A stretch of DNA of 17,397 nt from Hyphomicrobiales bacterium (GTDB lineage Bacteria > Pseudomonadota > Alphaproteobacteria > Rhizobiales > Beijerinckiaceae): the NCBI GenBank assembly GCA_016716745.1, contig JADJVD010000016.1:1-17397 (forward strand). The letters are read 5' to 3'. The notes under the pieces are model-generated. The model did not search any database. It saw only the letters and a program-made list of their open reading frames with translations, and had not been told where the DNA came from. A program made the position numbers and the translations under genes. How positions within the stretch are numbered: position 1 is the stretch's first letter; the number at the start of each line of letters is the position of its first letter. Positions 1-8,026 of this stretch are shown one piece after another.

Positions 1-859
1 GATAGCCCGCCTTGGCGAAGGCCTCGCAGATCTCGATGGCCGGCTTGTCCATGAACTCCATCGCCACGGGGATGAGGCCCGCGCCGATGATGGCGGCAGC
101 GCCTTCCCCGCCGCCTCGCTCGACCCGAAGCCGAACAGGACGGGCCGCGCGCCCTCGGCCGCGCGCAGGATGTAGCGTCGCCTCGATGACGACGCCAAGC
201 TGCCCCTCAGAGCGCGCGACGAGGCCGAGCAGATCAGGCCCGCCGGCGTCGAGAAAGTCGCCGCCGATGTCGACGACGTATTCCGTCGATGAGGACCATC
301 TTGACGCCGAGCACGTTGTTCGTCGTCACGCCGTATTTCAGGCAATGCGCGCCGCCGGAATTCATCGCGCGATGTTGCCGGCGGCGATGGTGCAGGCGAG
401 CTGCGAGGACGGATCGGGCGCGTTTGAGAAGCCCTTCTCGGCGACCGCGGCGGTGACGGCCAGATTGGTCACGCCCGCCTCGACCCGGATGACGCGATCC
501 TCGAAGTTCACGTCGAGGATGCGCGCCATCTTCTTCGTCACGCCGAGGACGATGGCGTCCTCCTGCGGAATCGGCGCCGCCGGCTGAGCAAAGAATGCCG
601 GCGCCGCGCGCCACCACCCTTCACGCCCTCGGCGTGGCAGAAGCGCAGCACCCCGGCGACCTCCTCCGTCGAGCGCGGCAGGCAGACGGCGAAGCGGCAT
701 GCGCCGATAGGCGGTGAGCGCGTCCGTCTCGTAGGCGCGCCGCTCGTCCCTCGCTCGTGACGAGGCACTCCGGCCGCAGCAGCGCGGCGAGCCCGGCGAG
801 AATGGCGTCGCGCCGGCCCATGATGCGCGGATCGGGCGCGGGAAGGCGATCTCTGTCAT
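1..859 (-). CDS. glcD: GlcD-like FAD-linked oxidase (glycolate / D-lactate oxidase type), 3' end outside window, frameshifted
   Basis: The reading frames on the minus strand, joined across several indels, give the N-terminal part of a FAD_binding_4 oxidoreductase of the GlcD / D-lactate dehydrogenase family. These flavoproteins oxidise a 2-hydroxyacid to the 2-oxoacid. Visible blocks are the FAD-pocket stretch VVARGAG (rc about 595-618), EDAIVLGVTKKM, VIRVEAGV, then GNIA, MNSGGAHCLKYGVTTNN (rc about 310-370) and the GGDFLDAGGPDLLGLVARSEGQLGV region. The protein runs off the left edge before its C-terminal FAD-oxidase domain. Two ATGs lie in tandem (862 and 859). GGGAGG is only 3 nt from the first and 6 nt from the second, so 859 is preferred. 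It sits 65 bp downstream of the GntR gene on the same strand, suggesting one operon. At least four indels are needed to join the frames. Whether the substrate is glycolate or D-lactate cannot be told; glcE/glcF could lie beyond the left edge. Confidence 0.8.
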
Positions 860-924
860 CATGGTCCTCCCAAGGTCTGCGAGCGCAAGCCCCTCAGCGC
901 AGGGGGCGCGGCCGTGGCGGCAGC

Positions 925-1729
925 TCATCCCGCCACCAGATCGGCCCGCGGTTCAACCGTTGCAGCGACGTCGCAAAGGCGATGCTCGTCGCGGCGCAGC
1001 GCCTCCACCGTCTCGAACACGAAGGCGATGTGCGCGCAGAGGCGGCAGCCGCGGCCCGGCGCCAGGATCGCCTCGGCGATGGCGAGTGACGGCCTCTCGC
1101 GCGCGCCGGCGCAGCGGAAGAGCTGGTCGCGATTGTGAAGATGTTGTTGCGCAGCAACTCGCTCAAGACGCGCGCATGACGTGCAGCACGACGAGATTGT
1201 GCGCCGCCTCGTAGATCGCCAGATGCAGATCGACGTCGAGCGCGGCCTCGCGCGCGGCGTCGTCGGCGCGGTGGGCGTCCTTCATGCGCTTGACGACGTC
1301 GGCGATGGCGCGGCGGTCGAGATCGGTGGCGCGCTCGGCGGCCAGGCGCCGCCTCCGCCTCCAGCGCCCGGCGAAACTCGAAATAGTCGGCGGCGCGCGG
1401 CTTATCGGCGAAGAGCTCGGCGAGGGGCTCCGGAGAAGGGCGCGAGATACTGCGCCACGCGCGCGCCATCGCGGCCGAGCACGAGCAGACCGCGCTCGGC
1501 GAGGCGCGCCATCGCGTCGCGCAGGGTCGGCGCGAGACGCCGGGTTTTCGGCCAGATCGCGCTCGGCGGCGAGCTTCTCGCCGGGGCGCAGCACGCCCTG
1601 CACCAGCATCTGCTCGAGATGGGCGGCGACGGCGTCCGCCGCGCGCTGGGTCTCGATGCGCGCGGGGGCGACGCGGCTTGGCCTCGGCGGCTTGAGGTTC
1701 GGCGGCTTGAGGTTCGGTGACTTTGCCAT
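925..1729 (-). CDS. GntR-family (FadR/PdhR subfamily) transcriptional regulator, frameshifted
   Basis: The protein has an N-terminal winged helix-turn-helix: VAAHLEQMLVQGVLRPGEKL, then AERDLAE, then (in another frame) TLRDAMARLAERGLLVLGRDGARV. It is followed by an all-helical FCD effector domain with ALEAEAA, DVDLHLAIYEAAHN, LSELLRNNIF, and a final helix AHIAFVFETVEALRRDEHRL that ends at the TGA on 925-927. The intended length is about 267 aa, normal for FadR-type regulators. About four indels break the frame. Divergent transcription from lutABC and co-direction with the GlcD-like oxidase point to a lactate or glycolate sensor (LutR/LldR/GlcC-like); this is inference from context. The start at 1729 follows directly on the putative promoter with no Shine-Dalgarno sequence. 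The N-terminus carries a duplicated NLKPP encoded by a 15-bp tandem repeat. Confidence 0.85.
1685..1714. repeat. Two-copy 15-bp tandem repeat inside the regulator's 5' end
   Basis: The 15-mer CGGCGGCTTGAGGTT occurs twice head to tail (1685-1699 and 1700-1714). On the minus strand it encodes NLKPP twice in the low-complexity tail before the winged helix. Because the unit is a multiple of three, copy-number change would not disturb the frame. It is probably a simple slippage duplication. Confidence 0.85.
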
Positions 1730-1730
1730 G

Positions 1731-1763
1731 TTGACATATTGGTAAAATAATCTAACCAGTCAA
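1731..1763. promoter_or_regulatory. Divergent promoter/operator between the GntR regulator and lutA
   Basis: This AT-rich stretch in otherwise GC-rich DNA contains the imperfect dyad TGGTAAAATAATCTAACCA (1740-1758) with TGGT/ACCA arms, the arm type used by FadR-like GntR regulators. On the minus strand TTGACT (1763-1758), a 17-bp spacer and AATATG (1740-1735) form a sigma70-like promoter for the regulator, with the predicted transcription start falling on or next to its ATG at 1729. A TTGACA also lies on the plus strand at 1731-1736, but I see no good -10 partner for it. The dyad covers the spacer between the minus-strand -35 and -10, so a bound regulator would probably block its own promoter. 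Confidence 0.55.
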
Positions 1764-1864
1764 GCGCCGTGATGGCTCCCCGGGCCGCGGTGGTTGACCG
1801 CGCCACGGGCGGCGGCCAACCTGACGCGACGCGCCCGAAGCGGCGCGGGAGTGACGAAGCCGGG

Positions 1865-2654
1865 ATGGAGACGACGGCCTGCATCCCCAGACCGCGGCCG
1901 CGCGTCGGCCTGTTCGCCACCTGCCTCGTCGATCTGATGCGGCCGTCGGTCGGCTTCGCGGCGGCGAAGCTGATCGAGCGGCGGCTGCGAGGTCGTCGTG
2001 CCGAAGCCAGACCTGCTGCGGCCAGCCCGCCTTCAACTCGGGACCGGGCCACCGCGAAGGCGCTCGCCGAACAGGCGAGCGCGGGTCCGCGACTGCGATT
2101 ATGTCGTCGCACCCTCCGGCTCGTGCGGCGGCATGATGGCGAAACACTATCCGGAACTGTTCGCCGACGACCCCAATATGGCGCCGCTCGCCAAGGCCTT
2201 GGCGGCGAAGTGCCACGAACTCGTGAGTTTCCTGGTCGACGTGCGCGGCATGAAGGAGGTGACGGCGACGCTGCACGGCCGGGCGACCTATCACGATTCC
2301 TGCTCCGGGCCTGCGCGAACTCGGCGTCAAGCGCCAGCCGCGCGACCTGCTCGCCAGCGTCGAGGGGCTGACGCTGGTCGAGATGCGCGACAGCGAGACC
2401 TGCTGCGGCTTCGGCGGCATGTTCGCGGTGAAGTATGGCGAGATTTCCGACCAGATCGTCGACGCAGAAGGCGACGACCATCGAGAGACGGGCGCGGACC
2501 TCCTGCTCGCCGGCGATCTCGGCTGCCTGATGAACATGGCGGGCAAGCTCTCGCGCATGGGCAAGAGCGTCGACGCGCGGCATGTGGCCGAAGTGCTGGC
2601 CGACATGCTGGAGCGTCCGCCGATCGGCGCGCCGCAGCCGAGAACGGGGCCTGA
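1865..2654 (+). CDS. lutA: LutA: Fe-S (CCG-domain) subunit of the lactate utilization complex, frameshifted
   Basis: LutA is the CCG-domain subunit of LutABC, the iron-sulfur complex that oxidises lactate to pyruvate and passes electrons to the respiratory chain. Both cysteine-rich repeats are readable. The first has GLFATCLVDLMRPSVGFAA, then TCCGQPAFNSG in another frame, and APSGSCGGMMAKHYPELF. The second has YHDSCSG, LRELGVKRQPRDLL, then ETCCGFGGMFAVKYGEIS and DLGCLMNMAGKLSRMG. The intended length is about 263 aa, close to the family norm. I prefer ATG 1865 over the in-frame ATG 1769 because homologues begin a few residues before the FATCLVD block; neither start has a strong Shine-Dalgarno sequence. 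At least four indels are present, including one just before the stop. It is first in a three-gene operon; lutB starts 3 nt after its stop. Confidence 0.88.
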
Positions 2655-2657
2655 GCC

Positions 2658-4081
2658 ATGGGCGTCGTCATCACCTCTCCGCAGTTCACGACAATGCGCA
2701 CGAGGCGCTGCGCGGCGCCAGTTGCAGCGCGCTCGGCCATGTGCGCAAGAACTTCATCGGGGCGGCGCACGGCGGCGGCGCCAGCAGCTTCCCGAGTTCG
2801 AGGCGCTGCGCGATGCGGCGCGCGACATCAAGACCACACACTCCGCCCATCTCGATCTCTATCTCGAGGAATGGGAGCGCAACGCGACGGCGAGGCCGGC
2901 GCGGTCGTGCACTGGGCGCGCGACGCGGCCGGGCCAACCGCATCATCGTCGACCTCTGCAAGGCGCGCGGGCGAAGACCGTCACCAAAGGCAAGTCGATG
3001 ATCTCGGAAGAGATCGGCCTCAACGACGCGCTCGCAGGCAGGGCATGACGCCGGTGGAGACCGACCTCAGCGAATACATCATCCAGCTGCGCGGCGAGCA
3101 TCCCCACGCACATCATCGCGCCGGCCATGCATCTCAGCAAGGATCAGGTCGAGGCCGATTTCCGTCGCGTCCACACGCATCTGCCGGGCGACCGCGACCT
3201 CAGCGAGCCGACGACGCTGCTGGCCGAGGCGCGCGCCATGCTGCGACAGAAGTTCATCGAGGCCGACATCGGAATCACGGGGGCGAACTTCCTGATCGCC
3301 GAGACGGGCAGCTCCGTCATCGTCACCAACGAAGGCAATGGCGATCTGACGCAGACGCTGCCGAAGCCTCACGTCGTCGTCGCCTCGATCGAGAAGTCGT
3401 GCCGACGATGGAGGACGCCGCGCAATTCCTGCGCCGTGCTGGCGCGCTCGGCCACGGGTCAGGAAATGTCGGTCTACACCACCTTCTCCACCGGCCCGCG
3501 CCGCGCGGGCGATCTGGACGGGCCGCAGGAATACCACGTCGTCGTGCTCGACAACGGTCGCTCGTCGATGCTCGGTACTGAGTTCCAGGAGATGCTGCGC
3601 TGCATCCGCTGCGGCGCCTGCATGAACCATTGCCCGGTCTATCACGCGGTCGGCGGCCACGCCTACGGCTGGGTCTATCCCGGCCCGATCGGCTCGGTGC
3701 TCACGCCTTCGCTGATCGGCGTCGACAAAGGCGGGCATCTGCCCAACGCCTCGACCTTCTGCGGGCGCTGCGAGAGCGTGCCCGGTGCGCATTCCGCTGC
3801 CGAAGATGATGCGGCATTGGCGCGAGCGCGAGTTCGAGCGCAACCTCACGCCCGCCGCCATCCGGCAAGGCCTGAGCGTCTGGGCGTGGTTCGCGCGACG
3901 GCCCGCGCTCTACCGGCACGCGACGCGCGCCTGGACGAAGGCGCTAGCTCTGCTCAGCCGCGGCGAAGGGCGCTTCGCCAAGCTGCCGCTGGCGAAGGGC
4001 TGGACCGATTATCGCGACCTGCCGGCCCCGGAGGGCGGCACCTTTCAGGCGATGTGGAAGAAGCGCGGAGGCGCGAAATGA
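2658..4081 (+). CDS. lutB: LutB: ferredoxin-type 4Fe-4S subunit of the lactate utilization complex, frameshifted
   Basis: LutB carries the N-terminal LUD domain and C-terminal 4Fe-4S centres of the lactate-oxidising complex. The LUD part is seen as HVRKNFIG, PEFEALRDAARDIKTTHSAH, YLEEWERNA, KTVTKGKSMISEEIGLN, DLSEYIIQL and ITGANFLIAETGSSVIVTNEG. The first cluster motif CIRCGACMNHCPVY (3601-3642) is intact. The second, CGRCESV followed by (C)PVRIPLPKMM, is broken by an apparent 2-nt loss near 3778. The C-terminus (TDYRDLPAPEGGTFQAMWKKR) is typical of the family. The intended length is about 475 aa. It has the highest indel load in the window, roughly eight by my reading. The stop overlaps the lutC start as ATGA. 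Confidence 0.9.
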
Positions 4082-4745
4082 ACGCCCGCGACGACATTTT
4101 CCACCATCCGCCGCTCGCTCGGCGCGACGGGGGCGAGGCGACGCGACGAGGCGTTGCGGGCGACCTGAGCGGCGCGACCGCCGGTCGGCGTGATCCCGGA
4201 GATCGCGCGGCGCGAGGGCGCGGCGCGTCGCGCTGTTCCAGGAGAAGGCGGAGGCGGCGGGCCGCCACCGTCTCCATCGTGCGCAACGATTGGGAGGTTC
4301 CCGGCGAGGTCGCCCGTTATCTCAGCGGCCACAACCTGCCCGCGACCCTCAGAATCGGCGCCGACGCGCGGCTCGCCGCCATGCCGTGGCGCGAGACCGC
4401 GCTCGAGCTGACGCGCAGCGCCCGACGGACATGACCTCAACGCCGCCTCCTTCGCGCTGGCGGGCGTCGCCGAGACAGGCACTGTCGCGCTGGCGGCCGG
4501 CGCGGGAGAACCCGACGACGCTCAACTTTCTGCCCGACAACCACATCGTGGTGGTGGCGGCCGGCGACGTCGTCGGCGACATGGAGAGCGTCTGGGCGCG
4601 GTTGAGGGTGTTGTTCGGCAAGGGAAAAATGCCGCGCGCGCTCAACCTCGTCACGGGGCCGTCGCGATCGGCCGACATCGAGCAGACGCTGCTGCTCGGC
4701 GCGCACGGGCCGCGCCGGCTGCACATCGTCGTGATCGCGAGTTGA
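4078..4745 (+). CDS. lutC: LutC: LUD-domain subunit of the lactate utilization complex, frameshifted
   Basis: LutC is the third subunit of LutABC, a single LUD domain. Its C-terminal half is unambiguous: TLNFLPDNHIVVVAA, GDMESVWARLR and the family signature SRSADIEQTLLLGAHGPRRL ahead of HIVVI. The N-terminal half is readable only by switching frames (MNARDDIF, IPEIARREGAA, VSIVRNDWEVPGEVARYL). The ATG at 4078 overlaps the lutB stop (ATGA), and GGAGG at 4067-4071 is 6 nt upstream, which fixes the start and shows translational coupling. The intended length is about 222 aa, as in relatives. About four indels are required. Confidence 0.88.
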
Positions 4746-4764
4746 TCGCCGCGCCCGCGCCGCA

Positions 4765-4779
4765 TTAAAGGTTTCTTAC
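4765..4779 (+). promoter_or_regulatory. Possible CtrA-like box upstream of the L,D-transpeptidase
   Basis: TTAA (4765-4768), seven bases, then TTAC (4776-4779) resembles the alphaproteobacterial CtrA recognition sequence TTAA-N7-TTAA(C), with one mismatch in the second half. It lies about 55 bp before the preferred start of a cell-wall gene, a plausible target for a cell-cycle regulator. A single partial match has weak statistical weight, so this is only a suggestion. Confidence 0.25.
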
Positions 4780-4831
4780 CGAGGTTATGGTTAAGGCTTT
4801 CGATCGGCCGGATTCGGCCCGGGGTTTCACG

Positions 4832-6310
4832 ATGCCGCATTTTCGTACCGCGACCGGGCTCGCCCTCGTTCTCGGCCTGGCGTTCGGCGCCGGCGCCGCA
4901 TTCGCCCAGGCGCAGACCATTCCTGGCGCCGTCGCGCCGGCGCCCACGCTCGCGCCTCCGCCCGTCGCCGCGCCTCCGGCCGTTCCGGCCGCGCCGAAGC
5001 CCCGCCGCCCGCGCCCGGCCGCGCAGGCCGTGCCAGCCGCCCCGGCCCGGCGCCTGCGGCTGCAGCCCCCGCCGCGCCTGCGGCCGACGCCGCGGCGCCC
5101 GCAGCAGGCGAGCCGGCGCCCGCCCCGGCCGCCACGCCGCCGCCGCCCAAGGTCGCCAAGAAGAAGGCGCCTCCGCCGCCCCCGCGCGAGACCGAACTCG
5201 CCAACAATCCGCAGCCGAGCTACGGGCCGGAGACGTTCTTCACCACCGCCAAGGCCTCCGAACGCTACGCCGCCATCGCCGACGCCGGCGGCTGGCCGGT
5301 CGTCACGGCGCTGGCGCCGGGCGCCAAGGGCAAGGCGGTCGAGACGCTGCGCCAGCGCCTCGCGCTCGAGGGCGACCTCGACGCCGGCAAGGCGACGGGC
5401 GAGGCCTACGACGCCGACCTGAAAGCGGCCGTGCAGCAGTTTCAGCTGCGCCATGGGCTGCGCCGCAACGGCGTCGTCGCCGGGCGCGACGCTGAAGGCG
5501 ATGAACGTGCCGGCGGCGCAACGCTTCCGCCAGCTCGCCTCCAGCGCAACGGCTCGCCGGCTACGCCTTCGGCTTCGGCGACCGCTACGTCGTCGTCAAC
5601 ATCCCCTCCGCCTCGGTGGAGGCCGTGTCGGGCGGGCAGGTCGCGCGCCGCTACGTCGCGGTCGTCGGCGACGTGAAGCACCCCTCGCCGGAAGTCGAGG
5701 CGCGCATCGGCGCTGTGAACCTCAACCCGACCTGGACGGTGCCGACCTCGATCATCAAGAACGAGATCGTTCCGAAGATGCGGAAGGATCCGGGCTATCT
5801 CTCGCGCGCCAAGATCTGCGTGCTGGACGGTCTCGGGCAATGTAGTCGTCGACGCGGCGCATGTGAACTGGTCGACGGAGCACGCGACCAATCTCACGCT
5901 GCGGCAGGATTCCGGCGCCGGCAACTCGCTCGGCTCGATCCGCATCGCGATGCCGAACAAGCACGCCGTCTACATGCACGACACGCCCTCGAAGCGATTC
6001 TTCGGCATGGACTATCGTTTCCACTCGCATGGCTGCGTGCGCGTCGAGGGCGTTTACGATTTCGCCCAGTGGGTGCTCGGGGGCGCGCGGCGCGCCGAAC
6101 GGGCAGTGGGACAAGGCGGCGATCACCGCGCGCATCGCCACCGGCGCGCGCGAGGACATTCGCGTGCCGCAGGCGATCCCGGTCGCGTGGGTGTATCTGA
6201 CCGGCTGGTCGACGCCGGACGGGGCGGCGCATTTCCGCAACGACGTCTACGGGCTCGACAGCATCGGCTCGGCCGCCGGCGCGCCCGCCGAGAAGGTGGC
6301 GACGCGCTGA
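4832..6310 (+). CDS. Exported L,D-transpeptidase (YkuD domain) with peptidoglycan-binding domain, frameshifted
   Basis: Periplasmic enzymes of this kind form 3-3 crosslinks in peptidoglycan through a catalytic cysteine. The order of parts is: a signal peptide (MPHFRTATGLALVLGLAFGA, likely cleaved after AFA); a long Pro/Ala-rich linker (about 4910-5185); a PG_binding_1 domain (KGKAVETLRQRLALEGDL, AVQQFQLRHGLRRNGVVA); and a YkuD domain with NIPSASVEAVSGG, TSIIKNEIVPKM, GNSLGSIRIAMPN, AVYMHDTPSKRFF and the catalytic HSHGCVRVEG at about 6025-6054. The layout resembles the LdtD/YcbB branch. The intended length is about 492 aa. An in-frame ATG at 4787 exists, but the signal peptide begins at 4832. 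About five indels shift the frame, with net zero change. The stop overlaps the next gene by 4 nt. Confidence 0.87.
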
Positions 6311-7104
6311 GCGCGACAGGGAACGACGCAGCGCCCGCGATCGAGGTCGACGGCCTCGTCAAGCGATATGGCGAGACGGTCGCGGTGGCGGGCGTCTCCT
6401 TCCGCGTCGCCGCGGGCTCGGTGACAGGGCTGCTCGGCGGCAACGGCGCCGGCAAGACGACCACCATCGGCATGATCATGGGGCTGGTGCTGCCGAGCGC
6501 GGGCGCGGCGCGCGTGCTCGGAGCGGACATGGCGCGCCACCGCCATCGCGCGCTCGGGCGCATGAACTTCCAGAGCCCTTACGTCGACATGCCGCACCGC
6601 CTCACCGTGCGGCAGAATCTCGATGTCTTCGCGCGGCTCTACGGCGTCGCCGACGCGAAGGGGCGCGTCGCGCGCCTCGCCGACGAGCTGGCGCTCGGCG
6701 AATTTCTCGACCGCCCCTCGGGCAAGCTCTCGGCCGGGCAGAAGACGCGCGTCGCGCTCGCCAAAGCGCTGATCAACGAGCCGGACGTGCTGCTGCTCGA
6801 CGAGCCGACCGCCTCGCTCGATCCCGACAGCGCCGACTGGGCGCGCGGGCGGCTCGAGGCCTACCGGCGCGCGCGCGGCGCGACGATCCTGCTCGCCTCG
6901 CACAATATGAGCGAGGTGGAGCGGCTGTGCGACCGCGTCATCATGATGAAGCAGGGCCGCGTGGTGGACGACGCGCCGCCGCAGGCTGCTGGCGCGCTAC
7001 GGCCGCGCCAATCTCGAGGACGTGTTTCTCGACATCGCGCGCGCGGCGCGGGAGCGCGGCGTGAGCGCGGACGGCTTTTCCTTCACGGCGCGTCGCGGCG
7101 ATGA
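6307..7104 (+). CDS. ABC-2 type exporter, ATP-binding protein
   Basis: This is the nucleotide-binding subunit of an ABC exporter. Numbered from codon 6307, it has Walker A GGNGAGKTT (residues 44-52), a signature loop LSAGQKTR (about 141-148, with Ala instead of the usual Gly), Walker B VLLLDEPTASLD (Asp165-Glu166) and the H-loop histidine in LLASHNMSEVE (about 199). The best start overlaps the preceding stop as CTGA, which would be a CTG start; no in-frame ATG, GTG or TTG occurs before the conserved AIEVDGLVKRYGE. Near 6985 one indel shifts the frame; LLARYGRANLEDVFLDIARA then continues, and a second indel would bring the stop to TGA 7102-7104, overlapping the permease ATG. Length is about 265 aa. 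The substrate is unknown; the pair has the general NodI/NodJ-like organisation. Confidence 0.88.
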   Translation: MSATGNDAAPAIEVDGLVKRYGETVAVAGVSFRVAAGSVTGLLGGNGAGKTTTIGMIMGLVLPSAGAARVLGADMARHRHRALGRMNFQSPYVDMPHRLTVRQNLDVFARLYGVADAKGRVARLADELALGEFLDRPSGKLSAGQKTRVALAKALINEPDVLLLDEPTASLDPDSADWARGRLEAYRRARGATILLASHNMSEVERLCDRVIMMKQGRVVDDAPPQAAGALRPRQSRGRVSRHRARGAGARRERGRLFLHGASRR

Positions 7105-7890
7105 TGCGGCGCTATCTCTATCTGTTGCGTTCCTCCTGGCCGCGCCTGCTCGAACTCGTCTACTGGCCGACGGTGCAACTGCTGACCTGGGGCTTCCTGC
7201 AAAGTTTCATCACGCAATCGGCTGCGGCCGGCGGCGTCGCGGCGGGGCGCGTCGGCATGGCGGCGGGCACGTTCATCGGCGCGATGCTGTTGTGGGAGAT
7301 CCTGTTTCGCGGCCAGCTCGGCTTCTCGATGTCGTTTCTCGAGGAGATGTGGTCGCGCAACATGGGCAATCTGCTGATGAGCCCGTTGCGGCCGGCCGAA
7401 TTCGTGGCGGCGCTGATGGCGATGAGCGTGCTGCGGCTCCTCGTCGGGCCTCGTGCCGGTGACGGGGCTGGCGGCGCTGTTCTTCGGCTACAATTTCTGG
7501 AGCCTCGGCGTCGCGATCCCGATCTTCTTCGCCAATCTCATCCTGACGAGCTGGTCGGTGGGGCTCGTCGTCTCCGGGCTGATCCTGCGCAACGGCATGG
7601 GAGCGGAGAGCATCGCCTGGACGCTGCTGTTCCTGATGATGCCGATCGCCTGCGTTTACTATCCCGTCGCGACGCTGCCCGGCTTTCTGCAGCCGCTCGC
7701 CTGGGCCTTGCCGCCGACCTATGTGTTCGAGGGCATGCGCGCGGCGGCGCTGGAGGGCGTCCTGCGCGCCGATCTGATGGCGTGGGCGCTGGCGCTCAAC
7801 GCCGTCTACCTTGTCGCCGCGGCGACCGCCTTTCGTCTGCTGCTCGACTCGGCGCGCGCCGCCGGCTCGCTGTTGCAGACCGGCGAATAG
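7101..7890 (+). CDS. ABC-2 type exporter, permease protein, one frameshift
   Basis: This is the membrane subunit for the preceding ATPase, about 262 aa with roughly six hydrophobic segments. These include LVYWPTVQLLTWGFLQSFI, GTFIGAMLLWEILF, TGLAALFFGY, AIPIFFANLILTSWSVGLVV, LLFLMMPIACVYYPVATLP and ALNAVYLVAAATAFRLLL. The first ATG (7101) overlaps the ATPase stop in ATGATG, indicating translational coupling. One extra G in the run at about 7448-7450 (VLRLLVG, then LVPVTGL) breaks the frame. ABC-2 permeases of this size usually export polysaccharides, drugs or lipids; nothing visible fixes the substrate. Confidence 0.85.
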
Positions 7891-7937
7891 GCCCCTTGCA
7901 ACCGCGCAACAGCCGCCGCGTATCGACTTTCGCGCGA

Positions 7938-7966
7938 TTGAACTCGGTTCGGGGAGCCGCTAACGT
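7938..7966 (+). promoter_or_regulatory. Likely sigma70-type promoter for the PHA depolymerase gene
   Basis: TTGAAC (7938-7943), a 17-bp spacer and TAACGT (7961-7966) lie 60 bp before the ATG at 8027. The leader ends with AGGAG at about 8013-8017, a good ribosome-binding site. This suggests that phaZ is transcribed independently of the exporter genes. Confidence 0.4.
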
Positions 7967-8026
7967 CCGCCGCCGCGCTGATATTTCGGGCGCCATGCCG
8001 CCAGAAGCGGCGCAGGAGCGAGCGAG

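Noticed and set aside
1731..1758. TTGACA at 1731 as the -35 box of lutA
   Set aside because: No good -10 element lies 16-18 bp downstream (best is TAACCA at 1753 with a 16-bp spacer), so the lutA promoter is left unassigned within 1730-1864.
1402..2583. A 393-codon minus-strand frame overlapping lutA and the regulator
   Set aside because: It merges antisense lutA sequence with one frame-shifted piece of the GntR gene; only the last portion (LRDAMARLAERGLL) is real protein.
1..4745. Programmed frameshifting as an explanation for the broken lut genes
   Set aside because: The frame switches occur at many unrelated positions with no repeated slippery motif or downstream structure, and they also affect unrelated genes across the window; consensus error is simpler.
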